64,000 bases of DNA from Solidesulfovibrio aerotolerans (lineage in GTDB: Bacteria; Desulfobacterota; Desulfovibrionia; Desulfovibrionales; Desulfovibrionaceae). The stretch is taken from NCBI RefSeq assembly GCF_009856865.1, contig NZ_WVUD01000018.1:1-64000 (forward strand). The letters run 5' to 3'. The notes beneath the pieces are model-generated. The model was not told the DNA's origin. It ran no database searches and worked only from the letters and a program-made list of their open reading frames with translations. Position 1 is the first letter of the stretch. Each line of letters begins with the position of its first letter. Position numbers and translations under genes: made by a program. Positions 57,828 to 64,000 of the stretch are shown here, in pieces.

Positions 57828-59939
57828 TCAAGACCGGCTGGCCCCTGTGTCGTCGGCTTTGGGGAAGCGCAGGATGAAGGTCGCGCCGCTGTCATTTCGG
57901 GCGTTGATGCTGCCGCCGAGCTGGCGGGCCAGATTGAGTACGAGCTGCATGCCCAGCGTCCCGGTTTGCTCAAGGTCGAAATCAGTTGGCAGACCAGGGC
58001 CGTCGTCGGCGATGGTGATGGTGATGGCGTCGTCGGTCTGGGCCAGGGTCACGGTCAGGACAGGGTTTTCCCGGCCGAAAAAGGCATGCTTGTGGGCGTT
58101 GGTGAGCAATTCATTGACGGCCAGGCCGGCCGGCACGGCCTGTTCGATGGGCACGGTGACCGGGGCCAGGATGCAGCGGAGGTCCAAGGGCGAGTCCTTG
58201 GGGCCTTGGCCGAAAATTTTGGGCAGCAGATCCGTTATATAGGTGTCCAGCCGAATGTGGGAGAGGTCGGCGGAGCGGTAGATCTCCTCGTGGACCAGGG
58301 CCATGGAGGCAATACGGTTGCGGCTGACCCGAAAGCTTTCCAGGGCGATGGGGTCTTTGACCTGTTCGGACTGGAGGTAGAGCAGGCTGGAGATGATCTG
58401 CAGGTTGTTTTTCACCCGGTGGTGGATTTCCTTGAGCAGAATTTCCTTTTCGGCCAGGGAAGCCCGGATGGCCCGGTCGGCTTCCACGCGTTCGGTGACG
58501 TCCTTGTCCACGCCCCGGTAGCCGCGAAAAGAACCGGTCTCATCGTGCCAGGCCACGCCGCTGGTCATAAGGCACCGCCTTTTGCCCTCCACGGTCAGGC
58601 GCCAGTTGATCAGGTCGATCAGGGGTGAGCGCTCCGCTTTGGCTGCCTCGATGACCGGGCGCAGGGTGGCTTCCTCGCCCGGGGCCAGGAAGCTGTAATA
58701 GGACTTGCCCACCAACTGCGCCGGTTCGTAGCCAAGGGCCAGCCGCACCTTGTCTCCGAGATGGACGTAGCAGTCGTTTTCATCGATTTCCCAGATCCAG
58801 TCGGCCATGGAGGCCGTTATGTGGGCCATGCGTTCCTGGCTTTGGCGCAGGGCGGCCAGGGCGTGTTCCCGGGCCTCGTCATTGGCGGCCAGCAGCTCGG
58901 CCATGGCGTCGAGGTTGCCGGCCACTTTGGCGATGCCGGCACCTCCGTGGGGCAGGCCGGTGCGGGCGGAGCGTTGGCCCTGGCCGATGCGGGCAGCGGT
59001 GTCGGCGATGCGGTCCAGGCGGGCGGCGATGACACCCCCGCCGATAAACCAGGCCACGCCAAGGGCCAGTCCGGTGGTGGCGGCCAGCAGGATCAGGTTG
59101 TGGAAAAGAGCCTGTCGGGCCGGCCCCAGAATGGTTTCTTCGGGCACGCCCACCACAAAGGCCATATAGGCCGGGGCTATCGGCGACAGGCGCAGCTTGT
59201 GGAAGGCATACTGGCGTCTGACGCCATCGGAACCGGGCTTGAGGAACACGCCCTGGTTGCCGCCGGAATCAATGGCCTGCCATATTTCGCCCCGGATCGG
59301 GCTGCCGAGAGGGTTGGTGGCGGTTGGGGGCAGATAATACAGGCGCACGCCCTTGTGGTCGGTGATGCCAAATGTGGTGCCGGCCGGCATGCGCAGAGCC
59401 GCGTAGGCGGTGTCGAAGGAACTCATGTCCACGGCGACCGCCAATACGCCGAGAAGCGCGCCGCTCGAGTCGTAAAGAGGCAGGGCAAAGGGGAAGACGG
59501 GCTGGCCGCTGGTGCTGCTGATGATATATTCGCCGGTCATGAACTGCTTTAAGGCCATGGCGTCGCGAAAATGTTTGCGGTCGCTCAAATTGACCCGGAC
59601 CAAGGGACGACCCGAGGCGATGACGTCGCCCTGGGTATCGATTATCACTATATTGGCATAGATGGGATTTTGTCCCAGCAGGGCGGCAAACAGGGAGGTG
59701 CAGACAGCGCTGTCGAGTTGGCGCAGTTCGGGCATGGCGGCCAGGGCGGTCAGCAGCAGGCGGGTACTCTCGGTAATGCGCTCCTGGACCTGGGCCATGG
59801 CGGCCGCGGCCTGGGACGCTTTGGTCGAGGCGTCGGCCACGAGGTGGCGGCGCTGCTGCACGCCGTCATAGACCTGGAGGGCCAAAGACGGCAACACGGC
59901 CAAAAGGACCAACAAAACAAGGCCGCCACGGATCGACAT
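57828..59939 (-). CDS. sensor histidine kinase (Cache, HAMP, PAS, HisKA_2)
   Basis: 703 residues from the ATG at 59939; a GTG at 59957 is an alternative. A transmembrane helix (about 5-25) precedes a periplasmic dCache domain (about 30-290; VRVNLSDRKHFRDAMALKQF), a second helix (about 290-315), HAMP, a PAS domain (about 385-510; WIWEIDENDCYVHLGDKV) and the kinase core EKEILLKEIHHRVKNNLQI with ATPase NELLTNAHKHAFFG and IADDGPGLP. The HisKA_2 type usually partners with a separate response regulator; none is adjacent. Confidence 0.9.
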   Translation of the reverse strand: MSIRGGLVLLVLLAVLPSLALQVYDGVQQRRHLVADASTKASQAAAAMAQVQERITESTRLLLTALAAMPELRQLDSAVCTSLFAALLGQNPIYANIVIIDTQGDVIASGRPLVRVNLSDRKHFRDAMALKQFMTGEYIISSTSGQPVFPFALPLYDSSGALLGVLAVAVDMSSFDTAYAALRMPAGTTFGITDHKGVRLYYLPPTATNPLGSPIRGEIWQAIDSGGNQGVFLKPGSDGVRRQYAFHKLRLSPIAPAYMAFVVGVPEETILGPARQALFHNLILLAATTGLALGVAWFIGGGVIAARLDRIADTAARIGQGQRSARTGLPHGGAGIAKVAGNLDAMAELLAANDEAREHALAALRQSQERMAHITASMADWIWEIDENDCYVHLGDKVRLALGYEPAQLVGKSYYSFLAPGEEATLRPVIEAAKAERSPLIDLINWRLTVEGKRRCLMTSGVAWHDETGSFRGYRGVDKDVTERVEADRAIRASLAEKEILLKEIHHRVKNNLQIISSLLYLQSEQVKDPIALESFRVSRNRIASMALVHEEIYRSADLSHIRLDTYITDLLPKIFGQGPKDSPLDLRCILAPVTVPIEQAVPAGLAVNELLTNAHKHAFFGRENPVLTVTLAQTDDAITITIADDGPGLPTDFDLEQTGTLGMQLVLNLARQLGGSINARNDSGATFILRFPKADDTGASRS

Positions 59940-60000
59940 CGTGGAAATTGCCTTCACCAGGTCTGCCTTTTTTTTCGTCGTGCCGCCCCGGTCGGGCGGA

Positions 60001-60204
60001 TCAGCGGCGCAGCCCACGCCCGCCGAGGTGCCCGAGGAGCCATTTGGCCAGACCCAGGCCCAGGGTCAGGTCGCGCAGCCGACGGCGCACCACAGCCTGG
60101 GCCAGGGCTGTTTCCAGACCCATGAGGCGTCGGGAGATTTCCCCCCGCAGGGCGATGCTGCGCCGGGCTTCGGCCAGGGCGCGCAACTGTCCGTCTAAAA
60201 ACAT
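60001..60204 (-). CDS. YqjK-like small protein
   Basis: 67 residues, basic, helical (GQLRALAEARRSIALRGEISRR, then VVRRRLRDLTLGLGLAKWLLG). It corresponds in size and position to YqjK in the yqjD-yqjE-yqjK operon. AAGGA lies 7 bases before the ATG at 60204, which overlaps the stop of the upstream yqjE-like gene by ten bases. Confidence 0.65.
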   Translation of the reverse strand: MFLDGQLRALAEARRSIALRGEISRRLMGLETALAQAVVRRRLRDLTLGLGLAKWLLGHLGGRGLRR

Positions 60205-60572
60205 GCCTGATCCTTTTTCAGTTCCGCCACGGTCTGGGAAAAGGCCAGGGGCAACCGGGCCAGCCGGCGACGCAGCCGCCACAGGGCCAACGTCCCGGCT
60301 CCCAGAAAGAGCGCCGCCCCGCCGCCCGCCACTGCCAGCCGCCACGGCGGCGGCACGGCCAGCAGCACCGCCACCACGGCCAAGGCCAGGCCAAAAAGCA
60401 GCAGGGCGGCACCGGCAACCGCCAGCAGCACCAGTTGGATACAGCGGATTTTGACCTCGCGGGCCTCAAGGCCGAGCAGCTCCAGCCGATCAACGGCCAC
60501 GTCAAGGATCAGGCCGGCCAGGCGCTGGCCCGCAGCGGTCAGTTCCGACAGGGCGGCAAACGCGTCAGCCAC
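60195..60572 (-). CDS. YqjE-like phage holin family membrane protein
   Basis: 125 residues with two long adjacent transmembrane helices (CIQLVLLAVAGAALLLFGLALAVVAVLL split, and LAVAGGGAALFLGAGTLALW), the pattern of YqjE/Holin-X domain proteins. It is a membrane protein of cell-envelope stress operons, not a lysis gene. It starts 1 base after the yqjD-like gene stop region, and overlaps the next gene. Confidence 0.8.
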   Translation of the reverse strand: MADAFAALSELTAAGQRLAGLILDVAVDRLELLGLEAREVKIRCIQLVLLAVAGAALLLFGLALAVVAVLLAVPPPWRLAVAGGGAALFLGAGTLALWRLRRRLARLPLAFSQTVAELKKDQACF

Positions 60573-60573
60573 G

Positions 60574-60870
60574 CTATTTACGACTCATAAACCAGCCCAG
60601 CAGCAGCCCGAAAAGAAACGAGCCGCCCACGGCGTGGTAGGGTTTTTCATGGATGATACGGTCGGCGGCCTGGAGCTTCTCGTCGAGCAGGCCGTCGAGA
60701 TCGGCGTATTGCCGTTTGGCGGCCTCAAGCCGTTGTTCCAGTGTGTCCCGGGCTTTTTTGACCCGTTCGTCGGCTTCGCCGGCAGTGGCCTCGATCAGGG
60801 CACCGGCGTGGCGGATGATGTCGCGCAGTTCGTCGGCCATGGCTTCGGTCTGGGTGGATTTCGCGGCCAT
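60574..60870 (-). CDS. YqjD/ElaB (DUF883) ribosome/membrane-associated protein
   Basis: 98 residues: a long charged helix (DELRDIIRHAGALIEATAGEADERVKK) then a C-terminal hydrophobic tail anchor (PYHAVGGSFLFGLLLGWFMSRK), typical of DUF883. E. coli YqjD binds ribosomes in stationary phase via the membrane. AAGGAGG precedes the ATG at 60870. It begins 42 bases after the hybrid kinase gene, so the kinase and the yqj-like trio may be one transcript. Confidence 0.9.
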   Translation of the reverse strand: MAAKSTQTEAMADELRDIIRHAGALIEATAGEADERVKKARDTLEQRLEAAKRQYADLDGLLDEKLQAADRIIHEKPYHAVGGSFLFGLLLGWFMSRK

Positions 60871-60912
60871 TGGTGCGCCTCCTTGGCGGTGATCGATAAG
60901 ATAGAAACCACC

Positions 60913-63861
60913 CTAGCGCGAATCGTCGGGTGTTGTCCATGCGGCCCGACTATCCGGGGCCTGCCCGGGGGAAGATTGGCCAAATACATGGCGCAGGGCC
61001 TCTAGAAAGCGATTTTTCTGGAGGGGCTTGGTGAGCAGGGCGCTGGCTCCGGCGGCCTTGGCCCGGCCCTTTTCCTCGCGGAAGGCATAGGCAGTGACCA
61101 CCAGGATGGGCGTGGCGGGCCGGCCGGCGGCGGCTTCGCGCCGGCGGATTTCCGCAATGACGGTGTAGCCGTCGATGTCGGGCAAGGCAATATCCATGAC
61201 CACGGCGTCAAAGGCCCGGGCCTCGACCATTTCCAAGGCTTGTTCCCCGGTGACGGCGTAGGTGACGGTCAGGGGCAGGTTTTCGAGCAGATCGCCGTAG
61301 AGCAGGCGATTGGACTCGCTGTCTTCGACGATGAGCAGGGAGCGCCGGCCGGCCAGGGCCTGGGGCGCGGCCGGGGCCTTGGCCGGGGGCAGGCTGGACG
61401 GGTTGCACCCGTTGACGGGGATGGCGCAGTAAAAGGTGCTGCCGGCTCCGGGGGTGGATTCCAGCCACAGTCGGCCGCCCAGGCCGTCGGCGAGGAGCGT
61501 GCTGATGGTCAGGCCAAGGCCCGTGCCGCCGTAGGCCCTGGTGGTTGAGGAATCGACCTGGGTGAAGGGTTCAAAGATGGTTTCCTGCTTGTCTGGCGCG
61601 ATGCCGATGCCGGTGTCGGACACGGAAAAGAGCAGTTCCTCCCGGGGCGGGCTGGCCGGGAGCCGGGACAGGGTCAGCACGACTTCGCCGCAGGTGGTGA
61701 ACTTGACGGCGTTGCCGGCCAGATTGCGCAGGATTTGGCGCAGGCGGGCCGGATCGCCGCAGGCCTGGCGCGGCACGTCCGGGGCGGTCTCCAGGCGAAG
61801 GACAAGCCCCTTGGCCAGCGCCTGGGCGTCCAGCAAGGCCGAGGCCTCATGCAGCACCACCACCGGATCATAGGGGATTTTGGCCAGTTCCAGGCCGCCG
61901 GATTCAATTTTGGCCAATTCCAGGATGTCGGACAACAGCGTCATGAGGGATTCGCCGGCCAGTTCCAGGGTGCGCAGGAATTCCTGCTGCCGCCCGGTGA
62001 GGGCGGTGCCGCGCAACACATCCACCATGCCGAGGATGGTGTTCATGGGCGTGCGGATCTCATGGCTCATGGTGGAGAGGAACCGGCTCTTGGCCTGGTT
62101 GGCTGCCTCGGCCGAATCCTTGGCCAGACGCAGGGCCTGTTCCATGGATTTGCGGCCGGTGATGTCCACCAGCACCGAGAGCAGGCAGTCCTGGCCATAG
62201 GCCTCGATGGGGGTGCAGGAGAGCAGCACCGTGAGGTCCTGGCCGTCGCGCAGATGCAGGGCCAATTCCATGTTGCGAACCACGCCGTCGCGCTCAAGAA
62301 TCCGCAACATGTTGTCCCGGTCGGTATCGCGCAAAAAGAGGCTGATTTCCTGGGGGGTGCGGTTGACGACCTCTTCCCGGGCATAGCCGGTGACAGCGGT
62401 AAAGGCCTCGTTGACCTCCAGGAAACGGCCTTCGGCCCGGGTGGCGACGCTGACGATCACCGGCGAAAGGCGAAATATCGTGTCCAGCCGCTCCCGGCTT
62501 TCGCCCAGGGCCGCATCGGCGGCAAGCTGTTCGGTCATGTCCCGGGCGTAGATGGCCAGATGGGGCCGGCCGCCGGTGGGGTTTGGGATGGGGTAGACGG
62601 CGTTTTCGTAGACGCGTCCGGCCCGCTGGTCGGTAAAGCGCAGCGGACGGCCGGTTTCCTGGACCTGCCGGTAGCGTTCCCGGCGAGTGGCGGCCACCGG
62701 AGCGTCGATAAGCTCCAGGAGGCCCTGTCCCCGCAAGGCTTCGGCCGCCAGTCCGAATCGGGCCGCCCCTGTCTCGTTGACCATGATGACACGGTAGAAA
62801 TCGTCAATGACCAACACGGCATCACTGGTGGCGTTTAACACCGCTTCGAGCATATCCTTGTGGCCGATGCAGTCGTTTTCCAGGGCCTTTCGCCGGGACA
62901 TCCCGACGCGTCGGCGCTGCCAGCCCCAGCCGGCGGCCAGGAGGAGGACGGCCAGCCCGCCGGCCCACAGCAGTGGCCGGGGCCAGACGTTTTGGCTCCT
63001 GGCCGGCTGGCGGGCGGCGTCGAACCAGCGCTCTGCCAGGGCGGTCCTGCGGTCCTGGGGAAGGGCATCCAGGGCTTTTTGCAGGCTGGAGGCCAGCAGG
63101 GGAAAGGGGGAACCCATGCAGACGTCGTTGTTGGGCCAGGGCATGACCGACGCGATGGTGAGGTTGTCGTAGCCAAGGTCCCGGATGATGCCGGTGGCTG
63201 CGGCCAGGTTGAGAAAGGTGGCGTCGGCCTGGCCCTCGGCCACGGCAGCCACGGCGTTTCGGGCGTTGCGCTTGAAATCAAAGCGGATGCTGCGGTCGGG
63301 GTAGGCAGCTTGCAGGCGCTCGTAGGCAAAAAAGGTGGGGGCCACAGCCACGATCTTGCCGGTCAGGTCGGCGATATTCCAGACGGGGTTGTCGGAGTGC
63401 CGGGCGATCATGACATAGGGAAGGCTGGAATAGGGCCGGGTCAGGTGCAGGAAGGTTCGCCTGGCGGGCGTGTCGGTGATGCAGGCGAAGACATCGATGC
63501 CGCCGCCGGTCTGGGCCAGTTCCAGGGCGCGGGTATACGTGATGTCAAAGGCCGGCTCGAACGTGACCCCGAGCAGGGGGGCCAGGGCGTCGAGGTAGTC
63601 GGCGGCCAGCCCCATATAGCGGGACGCACCGTCCGGGCCGGGCACGATGTCCTGGAAAGGATTCTGTCCGGCGGAAACACCCACGCGTAGCACAGGATGT
63701 TCGGCCAGAAACTGCCGTTCGGCTGCGGTAAAATCCGGGCCGGCGGTCTGGGCAACGGCCGTGGACACGGTCAGCAGCCAGGCCAACCAGACCAGCCAGA
63801 TCCGCCAGACCGGCCGGAGTTGGCTACCACGCCGCGCGAACCGCCGCCCTCCCCGGCTCAT
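60913..63861 (-). CDS. hybrid sensor histidine kinase with periplasmic solute-binding domain and receiver
   Basis: 982 residues: signal/anchor (about 20-38), SBP_bac_3 domain (about 50-290; LRVGVSAGQNPFQDIV, GGGIDVFACITDTPAR, FFAYERLQAAYP), transmembrane helix (about 300-318), PAS domains (about 345-450, 470-590), HisKA (LSTMSHEIRTPMNTILGM), HATPase (GNAVKFTTCGEV, DTGIGIAPDKQETIFEPF, GGTGLGLTIS) and a receiver (LLIVEDSESNR, phospho-Asp MDIALPDIDG, Lys LLTKPL). It is a BvgS-like hybrid kinase sensing a small molecule in the periplasm. The partner for the phosphoryl group is not adjacent. Start ATG 63861 precedes the signal peptide directly. Confidence 0.92.
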   Translation of the reverse strand: MSRGGRRFARRGSQLRPVWRIWLVWLAWLLTVSTAVAQTAGPDFTAAERQFLAEHPVLRVGVSAGQNPFQDIVPGPDGASRYMGLAADYLDALAPLLGVTFEPAFDITYTRALELAQTGGGIDVFACITDTPARRTFLHLTRPYSSLPYVMIARHSDNPVWNIADLTGKIVAVAPTFFAYERLQAAYPDRSIRFDFKRNARNAVAAVAEGQADATFLNLAAATGIIRDLGYDNLTIASVMPWPNNDVCMGSPFPLLASSLQKALDALPQDRRTALAERWFDAARQPARSQNVWPRPLLWAGGLAVLLLAAGWGWQRRRVGMSRRKALENDCIGHKDMLEAVLNATSDAVLVIDDFYRVIMVNETGAARFGLAAEALRGQGLLELIDAPVAATRRERYRQVQETGRPLRFTDQRAGRVYENAVYPIPNPTGGRPHLAIYARDMTEQLAADAALGESRERLDTIFRLSPVIVSVATRAEGRFLEVNEAFTAVTGYAREEVVNRTPQEISLFLRDTDRDNMLRILERDGVVRNMELALHLRDGQDLTVLLSCTPIEAYGQDCLLSVLVDITGRKSMEQALRLAKDSAEAANQAKSRFLSTMSHEIRTPMNTILGMVDVLRGTALTGRQQEFLRTLELAGESLMTLLSDILELAKIESGGLELAKIPYDPVVVLHEASALLDAQALAKGLVLRLETAPDVPRQACGDPARLRQILRNLAGNAVKFTTCGEVVLTLSRLPASPPREELLFSVSDTGIGIAPDKQETIFEPFTQVDSSTTRAYGGTGLGLTISTLLADGLGGRLWLESTPGAGSTFYCAIPVNGCNPSSLPPAKAPAAPQALAGRRSLLIVEDSESNRLLYGDLLENLPLTVTYAVTGEQALEMVEARAFDAVVMDIALPDIDGYTVIAEIRRREAAAGRPATPILVVTAYAFREEKGRAKAAGASALLTKPLQKNRFLEALRHVFGQSSPGQAPDSRAAWTTPDDSR

Positions 63862-64000
63862 GGGAGGCGGCTCCGGTTGCTCCAGGCCGTCCCAGCAGGC
63901 ATCGCCGCCCAGGCAGGCAACGAACCCTTGGCCACGTTTCTGCGGCAGGTCGTGGTCCTTCCCGCCGGGGCGCGGGGGGAAACAGCCTGGGGTGGTCCGG
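63862..64000. other. window end, no gene recognised
   Basis: The minus frame of the hybrid kinase stays open to the window edge but the translation has no domain features and the kinase signal peptide begins at 63861. Nothing else can be supported in 139 bases. Confidence 0.5.

Noticed and set aside
60195-60572. Phage holin / prophage remnant
   Set aside because: The holin-X fold is shared with YqjE; flanking yqjD-like and yqjK-like genes identify a chromosomal envelope operon and no phage genes are near.

Overview
The window is GC-rich DNA from a free-living anaerobic bacterium of the Desulfovibrionaceae, most like the Solidesulfovibrio / Desulfovibrio magneticus-fructosivorans group. This is inferred from gene content and style: a fused cobA-hemD, an anaerobic class III ribonucleotide reductase under a cobalamin riboswitch, a molybdenum-storage-like protein with a ModE-like regulator, a NapH-like polyferredoxin, many sensor and chemotaxis proteins, and G/C-run intergenic hairpin repeats. 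No rRNA, tRNA, CRISPR array, integrase or transposase was seen. The first 2 kb is clearly AT-richer than the rest and looks foreign.

Layout. 1-2.0 kb: a broken glycoside hydrolase family 3-like gene. 2.1-6.1 kb: a lipoprotein, then putA with its Lrp-type regulator (overlapping stop/start). 6.2-9.8 kb: a 5'-nucleotidase, a NifA-like regulator with a degenerate AAA+ domain, and a small membrane protein. 9.9-11.4 kb: a TiaS-like protein and a divergent PadR / small-protein pair. 12.0-18.5 kb: a molybdenum-storage-like protein, membrane ferredoxin, CheY, DUF2156 and MATE genes, then divergent ModE-like and FtsX-like genes. 18.6-21.7 kb: purN, cobA-hemD and two small exported proteins. 21.7-31 kb: cell-envelope genes (AsmA, two glycosyltransferases, LysM lipoprotein, M23 peptidase). 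31.2-35.2 kb: CheV, an ABC exporter with a very large insertion in its ATPase domain, and an overlapping cyclic-nucleotide-binding protein. 35.4-40.7 kb: methyltransferase, proB, ComB-like phosphatase, HD-GYP protein and small proteins. 40.7-43.6 kb: a Mn2+ (yybP-ykoY) riboswitch with terminator, a cation exchanger, a TRIC-type channel and a HAD hydrolase. 43.8-47.9 kb: a NifX-like protein, cobalamin riboswitch, nrdD and nrdG. 48.1-51.2 kb: arfB and an SxtJ / DUF5989 / carbamoyltransferase cassette. 51.4-55.9 kb: an RND efflux pump and its adaptor. 56-57.8 kb: a phosphatase and a nucleotidyltransferase-HD fusion. 57.8-63.9 kb: two large sensor kinases around a yqjD-yqjE-yqjK-like trio.

The most unusual signal is non-coding. 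Thirteen intergenic copies of one structured repeat (head GCCTCCGGCGGCC, a perfect palindromic hairpin, then a C-run/A-T tail) lie in this 64 kb. Ten of them form five tail-to-tail inverted pairs. The hairpin stems differ between copies, but both arms always change together. This looks like a REPIN/MITE-like family. The second notable item is the ABC exporter, whose Q-loop-to-signature region is expanded about five-fold and contains three versions of the same short motif.
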